Shown here: piece by piece, positions 20,791 through 31,954 of the stretch
Numbering within the stretch: position 1 is the first letter of the stretch
Layout of the letters: the number at the start of each line of letters is the position of its first letter
Assembly: GCA_963422505.1 (NCBI GenBank)
Contig: OY730194.1
Location: forward strand, 58,615,540-58,679,539
Direction: 5' to 3'
Source of the DNA: Pseudognaphalium luteoalbum
Taxonomy: Eukaryota; Streptophyta; Magnoliopsida; Asterales; Asteraceae
DNA: 64,000 bases
Translations under genes and position numbers: made by a program
The notes under the pieces: model-generated
What the model saw: the letters and a program-made list of their open reading frames with translations, nothing else
The model's database searches: none
What the model was told of the DNA's origin: nothing

Positions 20791-22105
20791 GTTAAGCGGT
20801 GAGAGTTTGATTGATGAGGTCGTTGTGAATGGTCATACTGAGAGCTCGAACTCGAAGTGGTTTCACTCGTTCTTTTCGGCTTAAGACATCGGCAACAACA
20901 TTTGCCTTGCCCGGGTGATAGCGAATCTCGCAATCATATTCAGTAAGCAACTCAACCCATCGACGTTGCCTCATGTTGAGATCCTTTTGATCGAAGATAT
21001 GTTGGAGACTTTTGTGGTCAGTAAAGATTGTACACTTGGTACCGTACAAGTAGTGTCTCCAGATTTTTAGAGCGAATACAACTGCCCCTAACTCTAGGTC
21101 ATGAGTTGTGTAATTCTTTTCGTGGACCTTGAGTTGTCGAGAGGCGTAAGCAATAACTTTTTCTCATTGCATCAACACGCAACCGAGTCCTTGGTGTGAG
21201 GCATCACAGTACACCACGAAGTCATCGTTACCCTCGGGTAAGGATAGGATAGGTGCACTGCAGAGTTTCTGTTTGAGCAGTTGAAAAGCTGACTCTTGTA
21301 CATCGGTCCAGTCGAACTTTTGTTCTTTCTGAGTCAGGGTGGTGAGAGGTTTGGCTATTTTCGAAAAATTCTCAATGAACCGCCTGCAGTATCCGGCGAG
21401 TCCTAAGAATTGGCATACTTCAGTAGGGGTAGTCGGAGCTTGCTAGCATTTGATAGCCTCGATTTTTGAAGGATCAACATGGATTCCTTGACTGTCAATC
21501 ACATGTCCAAGGAATTGAACGTTTGCATCCAGAACTCACACTTAGAGAATTTGGCGTATAACTCTTCGTGTTTGAGTAGCTCTAGGATGGTTTTCAGGTG
21601 TTGTGCGTGTTCTGGTTCATTGCGCGAGTAAATTAGAATGTCATCAATAAAGACAATGACAAACTTGTCAAGGTAAGGCTTACACACCCGATTCATAAGG
21701 TCCATGAATACCGCCGGTGCGTTGGTTAAGTCGAATGGCATCACTTGAAACTCATAATGCCCGTAACGAGTTCGGAAGGCTTTTTTTGGAATATCTTCGT
21801 CACGAACTCGGAGTTGGTGATAACCTGACCGTAGATCTATCTTGGAATATAAACTCAACCCCTGAAGTTGGTCAAACAGGTTATCAATGCGAGGAAGTGG
21901 GTAACGGTTCTTGACAGTTAACTTGTTAAGTTCACGATAGTCGATGCACATGCGGAAAGAACCGTCTTTCTTTTTCACAAACAAGACCAGAGCTCCCCAA
22001 GGTGAGGAACTTGGTCGAATAAATCCCTTGTCCAGGAGTTCCTGTAACTGAGTAGACAACTCCTGAAGTTTGGATGGGGCAAGTCGGTAAGGTGCTCGTG
22101 CCACG
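20791..22105 (-). pseudogene. Element F reverse transcriptase and RNase H
   Basis: RT motifs on the minus strand: GFIRPSSSPWGA, VLFVKKKDGSFRMCIDYREL, NRYPLPRIDNLFDQLQG, SKIDLRSGYHQLRV, FQVMPFDLTNAP and the catalytic FIDDILIYS. A frameshift near 21530 separates RT from RNase H, which keeps YCDASHQGLG, VIAYASRQLK, TIFTDHKSLQHIF and HPGKANVVADVLSRK. Stops are seen near 21443 and 21170 and at 20792. The RT N-terminus is cut at 22105 by the solo LTR K and continues in the same frame at 24661. Confidence 0.9.
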
Positions 22106-22524
22106 TGTCACACCCCCAATTTCATGCTCTGCGGAAGCGATTGTTTTTGGGCGTGACTAATCAATTATCAAGCACGAAGATTTAAGCAAACGACTCTAAA
22201 TGAGACGTTTTAGAAAATATATTACATTACAAAAGTAGTACGAAGTTTTAAGTCATAAGTGTACATCATTAGCGAGTTCGCAAAATGATTCAAAAGATTT
22301 TAAATACATAATCAAAGTACAAAAGATAATGCGAGTAAAATCTTCATAAGTGTGTATGCATGCGACTCGTACTAGCTTAGCATAATGGTACATCCTGCTG
22401 GGCCATCCTACTGTGGCTGTGTACCTGAGAATGCATTACTAAAACGCGTCAACCAAAGGTTGGTGAATCTCACAGGTTTGTAGTATATAGTAATAGAAAA
22501 TGCAGTATAGTTCAATAAGTAGAA

Positions 22525-22710
22525 ACAATTACACCACGGTAATTAAGTAAGTAATATCAATTACACAACGGTGATTCGGTAAGTAAGTATCAATTACACA
22601 ACGGTAATTCGGTAGTAAGTATCAATTACACAATGGTAATTTAGTAAGCAAGTATCAATTACACAACGGTAATTTAGTAAGTAAGCATCAATTACGCCAA
22701 GGTAATTAGG
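22525..22710. repeat. Short tandem repeat in LTR K
   Basis: Five to six imperfect copies of a 36-42 base unit with ATCAATTACACAACGGTAAT and TTAGTAAGTAAGT as common parts. Confidence 0.85.
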
Positions 22711-24499
22711 TAAGTAAGGTCGGTGTATCTTGCCATGAGCCATCATAGTCGAAGCTTAACCGTAATTTTGCCCCTCGTGAGTGCAACCCAAAATCACTCA
22801 TATGTAACGAGTAGAAAACACCTGTTTATACGAGTAACGGTTCGTGGTGGCGCTACCACCCCAGGTGGGGATTGTCAGTCCCATATGGATCCATATACTA
22901 AAACTCGTGCTTATCCCATAATTAACTACTATGATTTCAGAGGCCTTCATTGGATTAAACGGAAACTCATGCAATTTGATATACCGGTAAGTAGTAATTC
23001 AGTATCGTAGTAGAACAACGAGTTTGTAAGTTCGTACAGTAGCATAGTAGTAAATCAGTAACGTAGTAAAACAGTGGCTCACTTCGTTTGTAAAGTAGCA
23101 AGGTATCGGTATCGTAGTAAAACAGTGAGTCACTAAGTTTGTACAGTAGTAAAGTAGTTCATCGGTAAAATAGTAAGTTCATGGAGTAGTAACTCCGTAA
23201 AGTAGTAAACCCCAAGGGTCGTCAAGTCGTAATCAGTAAGTTTGTAATCCAGTAAGTACAAGTAAGTAATCAATACATTTATACATATATTCAAGTAAAA
23301 CAAGTAATGCATCTCCCCCAAAACAGTAAAACGGTAAAAAGGGGCTGTGAGACTCACCTGAAGAGCAAGCAATTCTAAAGTACGTGAGTTGTTCCAATGG
23401 TAATATCCTAATGTCCTAAACATGTGAGATTATAACGAGTAAGTGGATGTTTAACTAAACCATCCGTATAAGTGTTTGTGAAAAGGTATACGGCTCGTTG
23501 GTGACGGTTTGTAATAATAATTCCAAACTATTATTATTATACATGATTTGTTGTACTTATAAAAGTAGATGTGTTTTGTGTGTAAGTCGTATCGTATAAG
23601 TTTAGTTGTTACTCAAGTTCGTCCCATCTGTTACATTTTATTTCATGAGTTACGAAATTTGGTACGGGTCCGAAAACTGAAATATGCCGTTTTCGACCCC
23701 TAGACGACCCCGAAAGGCCTAAAACCGCCAAGGCTATGGTACATAGCCTTGATCATTGGGCCGTTTTCGAGTGACCGTGTGACTTTACCCCAAAACGTTG
23801 ATGATAAATTTTTCATCGAGAACCCAGTTTTCAATCCGTTTTCACATACAATCAACTTAATATGATGATAATACATAGCTATATACGTATTGTAAACACG
23901 AAATTTAAAGGAAAACTGAAAGGTTTCTTATGATTTTGAAAATGAGACGTATGGCGATGATGAGGATCACGATGATGATGATGATGATGATGATCAAGGA
24001 GCTAGATGATTATGATGATGTTTAAGTTACTGTTGTTGTTGTGGATTGATGAGGATGATGATGAGCCGAAGGAGCAAGAGATCGAGAGAGAAAAAGAGGA
24101 GCCGTGGATGTGTGTAGTGTGTGTGAAATAATTGAGGTCGGTTATATATACCGGCCTCAATTATTGAGGTAGTTGGGTATTTTCCGACCCATGTTCGCGT
24201 ACCCGATCGTAAAGCAGTATAATCTTTTGAAATGATAATTTTCTAAAAATAGATTCGTATAAGTTTTTAATTAAAATATTTTATAAAAATGTTTTTACGG
24301 AGTTATACCATTGTATCTTTGTTTTACTTAAAATATACGAATAGTTTTACGTGTCCAAAACGTATTTAAATTTTTAACGGAGTACATAATTATTATTCTC
24401 AATAATAATACATTATTTGAAAATGTTTTTCACCAACATCCGTATTTAAGATTATGCGTTCTTTCATATTTGTTTGCACGTGATTAAATAATCGTTGTG

Positions 24500-24500
<1 letters not shown>

Positions 24501-24550
<50 letters not shown>
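24501..24550. repeat. (TA)n microsatellite
   Basis: About 25 uninterrupted TA units inside LTR K. Confidence 0.95.
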
Positions 24551-24554
<4 letters not shown>

Positions 24555-24655
24555 CATATATAATATCCAATACTTACGTATTATCTTGTACTAAGTACTA
24601 AGGTTTAAAGTTTAAATTGGCCGCAAATTTTGGCCCTTTTTAGCCGGGTGTCACA

Positions 24656-25090
24656 CCACGGGTGTTGCACTGGGCACAAGATTAATAGAAAATTCGACTT
24701 GTCTAGGTGGCGGAAGGCCAGGCAAGTCTTCAGGAAAGACTTCTGGGAAATCTCGAACAATAGGCACATCCTCAAGTCGCTTCTCCTCCGAATTTTTCTC
24801 CATAACATGTGCGAGGATTGCCTGGTACCCTTTTCTCAAGTATTTTCGGGTTTTCATGCAAGAAATGATGTTTAGGCTCGTCCCACCGGTCTCCCCTCGT
24901 ATGACTAAAGTTCCACCGGTGACGAGAGGGATGCGGACGATTTTCTCAAAACAAACTATTTCGGATCGGTGCTTGGATAACCAATCCATACCAACGATGA
25001 TGTCAAAGCTGCCGATCTCGACGGGTATCAAATCAATGGAAAAGAGCTCATTAGCTAAGTTTAAAGTGCAATTAGGTATCACAGTGTCGG
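24656..25090 (-). pseudogene. Element F protease C-terminus and RT linker
   Basis: Minus-strand frame with FDIIVGMDWLSKHRSEIVC (the protease-to-RT hinge typical of Ty3 elements), then PIVRDFPEVFPEDLPGLPP and VEFSINLVPSATPV, which lead into RT. It is bounded by the K insertion at 24655 and by the D insertion at 25091. The N-terminal half of the protease lies on the other side of D, ending at 36024. Confidence 0.9.
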
Positions 25091-27606
25091 TGATATCGCG
25101 TAAAAAGTCACGTTTTTACTACCGATATCTCTCTCATTCTAGAACGATTCTTGGCATTTTAATTCAAAAACATTACAAATCAATAGCATTATGCCAAGAT
25201 AGTCAAAACAAGGTCGCACGATAAAAATCAAGCAAAACGGATGAAAAACGAAGATTCCACGCACATTTGAAGATTCCAGACACCGGAACGAGGTTTCAGA
25301 ACAAAAGAGCCCATCCCCAACATCTATTTGACCCAAGATGTTCGTTTTCAAATTACGAATCCAACAGAAGAAGAATCAACTAAAACGGGTGAAGAACGAA
25401 GATTCTACGCACTCCGGAAGATCCAAACGATTCGTACGACACATCTAAAGTCAAGAGACATATTTTTGGTATTTCTTTTCATCAAAAGCTTCGTTTTTGA
25501 ATTACGAATCCAACGCAAAAAGAATCAATGCAAACGGACGCATAACGAAGAAAAGACGCACGAATCGAGAAACGCAGCAACCGGCAGCGGACTGGTGCTG
25601 CTGGCAGCAAGCCGCCGCCGCCAGCCAGCCATCCGCCGGCTACTGGCAGCCAGCCACCGCCGGCTGCCCACCACCTACACGGATCACGCTTTTTCATACT
25701 TCTGCGTACCTGGTGCTAGACCTTTTCCTACTTTTCGTACCTGGTGCCACTACCTTTTTCGCCTTTTGTACCTGGTGCTACTACCTTTTCCACCTTTTGC
25801 TAATGTGTGCTACCTTTGGCTAAAATGCACCAAAACTCCTCTATAAATAGGAGGCATGGGTTCATTTGAAAGACACACCTCACACCTTGGAAGAAACACA
25901 CACCAACACACACTTTCTTCTAGCTTTCTTTTCTTTCTTTCTTTGTTTTAAATTAGTATTAGGCTAGTAGCAAGGAATGTGTTTGTAATCCTCGGTGAGG
26001 AACGCAATTGTAATCGTTGGTGTACGCTTGGAGCAACTCTTACTAATTCAAGTCTACTCCTTCTCGCATATTAATCTCGGTTATTTCTATCCTTATCTAT
26101 CTTGATTAAATATGTATACTTTAATTATGCTAGAGATAGTTTATGCCATGATTAGCGAGTAGATTACTATTGTATTTGTTGTGATGTAGTTAGTATATAT
26201 AATTGTGGGATGACTTTAAATAGGTCGTGAAATAATATGACGGCCCCTATTCGACTATTCTTTGATATAGTACTGGAAACGCTTATGGCGGAGTACAAAT
26301 GTATGGAAGTCAGAACGACCGAAGGTAGTTATATTATGGATCGACATTATAAAATGGAAACTTTATGAACGGACTTATCTTATGATTTTAAACCTAAAAC
26401 TTACATTCGCCTTTCGATTAACAAACGTGATTGTAACCTTGTAAAGAGGAGTCGCGAACCTCACTACTTGGTCAATAGTTATCTGTGTAAAACTATGGTT
26501 TCAATTGTAACATTATGCGTGCATCATAAAACGCAATGTGATTACGTGGAAGTGCCATGAGTATTGTACACTTAGAATCACAATGTACTTATCATGTAAA
26601 CATCGTGAAGCAATTGAATCCACAATGGAAACATCGGTAAACGATTAAATACATTGTGGACTACCATAGCATTTTCTGACATGGTCTGGGTTTAACTCTA
26701 TGCAAAAAGCCGTCAGCATTTTAATTATTGCTTTAGTTAGATTAGTTTAGATTAGATTAGGTAGGCTATAGGCTAAATAACCATTTACGAAAACCTAGGG
26801 ATTTGTTAATTGTATTGAGAAAGGCAAGTTTAAAATCCAATTTAAATCGATACTTTTCCTTAACTTATGAAATATAAAGTAAGGTACGCAAAAAACCTCA
26901 ACACTTTCCATTGCTTACCACGCTTAAAATTCATTAATAGGAATTGATCAACTAAGTCCGAACATATTTGCTAAGTTAATAGTTTGCTAAACTTATAGTC
27001 CTTATGGTATTAAGAACGGTTAGACTTGTTGTGGACATGCTACTATATTCCTTCGCCCACGAGTAAAATGTGCTCAATAATAAGGGCCACTCACTCCTTC
27101 ATAGGAGAGTGTGGAGAGTTGAGCATTGTCTGTCTGATCAGAATCATGACACCGTGGTTCCTCGTGACATATTAGTTGATACCCGACTAATAGGGAACCT
27201 ATCGGTTATACCATAAACTACAAAGTCTAGTGAACACAAAAATTTTAGTAAACGTTTCCCCTATAAGTCATCGTCCCACATTATAAGCTAACGAACTCAC
27301 AACAAATACTCCTTTCATTATCTGATTTACAATTATCTTTTATTCGCTTTAATTAGTTTAATTAATTAACTGAACCAAAAAACCCCAACGCACTCTTTTA
27401 ATATTTACTAGAAAAGAAAGATTGATTGGATTCCCTCTGTTTCAATTCAGTTTCTCTTAAAGAACGACTCTAGGTCATACTTACCATCTACTAACCTTTT
27501 GGTTCAGTATCAGTAAGTCACACTTAGACCCCAGCAAATACAAATTTAAAACAAACACGATCGCGGTCCGAGCGCCGTCTTCACACGGACGCCTCGTAGC
27601 GCATCA
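25091..27606 (+). mobile_element. Element D 5' LTR
   Basis: 2516 bases, TGATATCGCG...GCGCATCA. It contains a TATA box at about 25841 and a GC-rich GCCAGC/CCGCCG block (25595-25680) that is 21 bases longer than in the 3' LTR. Transcription likely starts near 25870. Confidence 0.95.
25835..25853 (+). promoter_or_regulatory. TATA box within an inverted repeat (D 5' LTR)
   Basis: CTCCTCTATAAATAGGAGG, with CTCCT/AGGAG arms around TATAAAT. The same element lies at about 34247-34265 in the 3' LTR and, reversed, at 11871-11887 in the C LTR. Confidence 0.8.
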
Positions 27607-27632
27607 AGTTTTTAGCGCCGCTGCCGGGGAGA
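27607..27632 (+). other. Primer-binding site of D (tRNA-Asp type)
   Basis: AGTTTTTAGCGCCGCTGCCG then GGGA directly after the LTR. It matches the complement of the tRNA-Asp 3' end, but has CTGCCGGGGA where the canonical site has TTGCCGGGGA. Confidence 0.88.
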
Positions 27633-27859
27633 CTAACTGTCCGATACAGAGGCCCAACCAATCCCAATTTTAGTAAACCCTTAGGATAAAACCTTCTAAA
27701 AAAAAAACTTTTCTTAATTTTATACTTTCCTTATTTACTGTTTCTTTTTAGTGTATGACCTGTTCCCCTAGATCTGCACCACTGTTTAATTTCCCTGATC
27801 CAGAACTTATAATACGTACCATTCGATGAGAAAAGAAGCAATCCGCGCTTGAACAAGCA

Positions 27860-30010
27860 ATGGCTGAACGCATCACTCTCGCTGACAACAGTAAACCCTC
27901 TATCGAAGGAAGAGGAGGACCAATTATCTACCCTGAAACCCCTGGTCAATCTTTCGAGCTTAAACACCACATCATCCAACTAATCCAAAACCACTGTCAA
28001 TTTCATGGATTGCCAAGTGATGACCCCAACTCTCACCTCGACAAGTTCATATCTCTTTCAAATTCCTACAAACAAAACGGAATTAGCCAAGACACGATCC
28101 GCTTGTATCTTTTCCCTTATTCGCTCACTCATCATGCGCAAACATGGTTTGAAGGTTTAGAGACCGGCGCTATCCCTTCATGGACGGTAATGGCGACAAA
28201 GTTTCTAAACAAATACTTTCCGTCTTCTAAACAAACCAAACTTCGAAATGACATCATGAATTTCCGACAAGCGTTTGATGAGTCATTATATACCGCATGG
28301 GAACGATTCAAAGGAGCCTTGAAGAAGTGCCCCAATCACCGTCTCGACAAATCCGCATAACTATGTACCTTCTACAATGGTTTAGACCCCAACCACCGAA
28401 CCACCCTCGATGCTGCTGCACAAGGAAGCTTCATGGAAAAAACCGACGAAGAAGGATGGAACCTGATAGAGAACATGACTATGCATCACCATGATTGGAA
28501 CTCTGGAGATCACTCTACATCTTCAGCACCTATCGCTGCATCAAATCCAGTTCCAGTTGAAGCACTTAAAGTACTAACGGAGAAAATGGACTCACTTGTC
28601 AAACAAGTTGGAGAACTTAAGAAACAACAGCACCAAGTACACCAAGTGCAAGTCTGTCAACATTGCACCAATCCGCAACCATCTGGTGAATACCAAGTGG
28701 AGTACGAAGAAGCAGCCGGCATAGTCTACTATGCTCAGTTTCCCGCTCGACCACAGAATTTTCCACCCGGTTTTAACCAAAACAATAACCAACCTAGAGG
28801 ACCTCCATTCCCACAAAGAACCAACCAACCATACCAACCCCGATACCCACCTAGATACCCACCTTACCCACAACAATCACAGCCTTCTTATAACCAACCC
28901 CTCGCACTTCCTGCACCCACTTCCGACACAAACCAGACCCCTGAACAACCTGTAAAGACAAATGCCCCAGCTTCAAGTTCATATGACGCCTTCACCTAAT
29001 TCATGCAAGGACAACACCTACTCAACCAAAAGACGTCCGCTAGACAAGATCAAGCCGACCTCTTTATGAGAAACCAATTGGCCGTGCTAAAGAATCTGGA
29101 AGCCCAAATTGGACAACTGGCACAACGTCTTGATAACAGACCCAGAGGAAGTTTGCCTAGCAACACGGTTCACAACCCACATGTTGAGGAAGCAAAGCAA
29201 CTCACTACCGCAAATGAGGCAGCCACTCCACCTCCTGCTACTGTACCCATAAAAGAAGAACCAAAGATCAAGATACCAGCTGTGGAACCCACTCCGACCA
29301 TGAACAAAGAGGTCAGGATCCCTTATCCTGCTAGACTTAAAGCCCAACTTAAGAAACTATCATCCTTTAAGCTAGACGGAAAATTTCTCGATACCATGTC
29401 TAGAGTTCCCGGTCGAAATAAATATATGAGGAAATTGCTATCCACTAAAGATAAACTGCCCGAAGTAAACAACATTCCCCTTAGTTCTGAAACATCAGCC
29501 CTACTTAAGAACAGCCTTCCAGAAAAACTTGGAGATACCGGTAGATTCACACTCTCTTGTTCTATTTAGCAATCTGGAGATATCAGCGCCTTGGCCGACC
29601 TAGGAGCCAGCATTAACCTTATGCCCTACTCCCTGTTTAAAAGGCTAGAACTTGAAAATTTGAAACCCACTAAGATGACTGTCCAGCTAGCTGACCAATC
29701 GGTTAGATACCCAAAGGGAATAGCCGAGAACGTCTTAGTTCAAGTTAACAAATTCTTCTTTCCGACTGATTTCGTGGTAATGGATATCCACGAGGACATA
29801 AACATCCCGATTATCCTTGGAAGACCATTTATGAACACAGCCAGAGCAGTGATTGATGTGTATAATCATACGATTGTCCTACGAGCACATGGTGAAAGCA
29901 TCACTTATAAGATCGACCAACCGGACTGTACACCATAGCAAGAAGAATGCCACGCTATATCAACAGGCAGAATATGTTCCGATGATGAATCAGACCCCGA
30001 AGAAGAATGA
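27860..30010 (+). pseudogene. Element D gag-protease (Athila-like)
   Basis: Starts at ATG 27860 and ends at TGA 30008-30010, 716 sense codons plus stop. Residues 1-200 are the gag domain (HGLPSDDPNSHLDKF, LFPYSLTHHAQTWFEGL, KYFPSSKQTKLRNDIMNF, AWERFKGALKKCPNH). A Pro/Gln/Asn-rich linker with QP.YQPRYPP runs at about 300-360. The protease lies near 580-690, with the expected ALADLGASINLMPYSLF active-site motif and IPIILGRPFMN. No CCHC zinc knuckle is seen. Nonsense codons lie at 28358, 28997, 29567 and 29936; at the first three of these C1 has a sense codon (Q, K, Y). The final stop is positionally shared with C1 (7738-7740). Confidence 0.88.
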
Positions 30011-31954
30011 TGCTTCACTCGCCCAACAACCTTGATCTACGATACTGAGACAGACCGAGACGAGGACGAGGAGTATCAGGAAGCTGAGGAAGAAGAAGAA
30101 TCTGAGGAGGACGAATCAGAACCTGAGGAAGAAGAGGAAGAACCCGCAGAGGAAAATGAAAGAACGAAAGAAATGGAAGAAGAACCTGAGGAAGAGGAAG
30201 AAATGGAGGAAGATGAAGATCAAACTGATTCACCACAGATGGCGGAAGTCAAGAGGATACAAGACTGCACAAGCTACACTTCATCAGAAGAATCCTTTGA
30301 TTACGAAGCCATCCACCAAGAGCTTAGATCCACTCATCTCAAAAGAATGGGAAACATTCTCGACTCTTATCTCGATCCATCAAAACCCTTCACCAGAACC
30401 CGACTCCGAGACATAGAGACTTTCGAAGAAGAACTTCGAACATCACAGCACCCTGACTTGTATGCTAAACTCCTACAGAGAATTTCTGCATATAAGGCAA
30501 GACAACCAGGAAGCTTTGTTGAAGAAAACCTTCAAAACACCATCACGGAAGTCAAGACCGTCAAGGTCGACAGCACCCAACCTTTCAACAACGCACCCTC
30601 AGATGAAGAGTTCCACCAATTCCCAGATTCACGAGACGAAGATTCTGACTACCAGAGTGTTGAATTTGACGGTGATTTTGTTGACGTCACTATCGATGAA
30701 CGCTCTATTCCAAAAACTCCTCTTGCTCCACCAAATTCACCCGTCATCACAACTGAGAGATTAGAGATTCCCCTCATCGACACTCACGAGGAAATGATTG
30801 ATCTGATTGATGAAAACGATGATGTACGCATCATTATGGAGGCTATCAAAGAGTCAACCAATGAATACAACACCGCTCAGAGACACCTGATAAGGCAGAT
30901 TGAACAAGAATACGATTCATATCTCGCCAACTATGGAGAACTAGTGCCCCAGACTTTGCTCAGACATATCTGAGAATTCTCCGATTCCCTTCAAGAACAA
31001 GTCACCAGAGAAGCTCAACAGCCAGAAAGACCAGACTACCCAATGGGAGAAATCGAGTTCTGCAACAACCAAAGGCAAATATACCAAAAAGTATATTGTG
31101 CCTTGGCCGGATCAGCCTTCCCATACTCATCCAGTCAAAAGGCTACATTAGCATCAATGAGGACCCATCTTGAGAGAGCTACTGGAAATCCACATAATTA
31201 TGCTGACATAAGAATGGTGGGAGATCTTAGAACTCTTCTAGACCTCATCGAAACTGGAGAACATCTTACAACTCCAGAAAACTTCAGGATCGTCATTTAC
31301 TCCACCATTGGACATCACGTCGAACTAATAGTGGATGAGCTAAATCAGGCAGCATTTGAAGAAAACACTCGTGACATTCCAGCACGATATTGGAACATGT
31401 CACCAGTCAACTTAGCATCCTATGTAATAGATCGACTGTGTAGGATGTACGAGGAAGAAGACATAGAAATTGACGCTTACCGCAACGGGTATTGCGAAAT
31501 ATTCAGCAAGTTAATCTACGTCTTCACGGACTCAGATTTTCCCTTCGACCGTGAGCAACATCAAATCATCAGACAAGTATGCCAAGCAACCCAATCTTTT
31601 AGAGGAGACCCTTTAGCTGAAAACTTTCAAGAAGTGAAGACTCAATTCATGGCTTTGATCACCTCAATAGGAAGAAACCACCCCCAGCGTGAGATTGTTC
31701 GAACTCACACCTGCACTCGAATTGACCCTAACAGACCAGTCACAAGGGCAGTTTGATACATCAGCTATGGGATGGCAATCCTCGACAGACTAGCCACTGA
31801 CCACTTCAAGAGCTTCAGGATGGAATCCACCACTCCACCAACTCTCATTGCCGACATGATAGAGCAATTCCTGCGATACTTTCCCCCACGCTACAGCTTA
31901 CCTAGGAACCACAGTGATCACTCCAGCACCACGGACACATCCAGCATCATCTGA
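30011..31954 (+). pseudogene. Element D ORF X, uncharacterised protein in place of pol
   Basis: A 648-codon stretch continuing in the gag-protease frame after its stop; the final TGA is at 31952-31954. The first 75 residues are acidic (E/D-rich). The middle part has AEVKRIQ, RSTHLKRM, DPSKPFTRTRLRDIE and PSDEEFHQFPDSRDE. The C-terminal 330 residues look globular, with mixed helices (GEIEFCNNQRQIYQ, ASMRTHLERATGNP, VGDLRTLLDLIETGEHLT, IYVFTDSDFPF, EVKTQFMALI). Nonsense codons lie at 30971 and 31754. There is no ATG within the first 50 codons, so an intact copy would need readthrough or internal initiation. It aligns along its whole length with the minus-strand copy at 5885-7737. No known domain is recognised, and no RT, RNase H or integrase motif is present. 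Confidence 0.8.

Larger units (their letters stand above)
22106..24655 (-). mobile_element. Element K: solo LTR inside F
   Basis: 2550 bases from TGTCACACCC to GGGTGTCACA, flanked by a perfect 5-base duplication CCACG (22101-22105 and 24656-24660). The F polyprotein frame is continuous across it when one CCACG is removed. It is related to the F and B LTRs (TTCCGC stem-loop at 22106-22160, GGTGGCGCTACCACCCC near 22846-22865, ACTCACCTG near 23351-23360), but the sequence is clearly another family. A T/A/C-rich run of CAATTACACAACGGTAAT-type repeats lies at 22525-22710. No internal region is present, so it is the product of LTR-LTR recombination. Confidence 0.92.
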
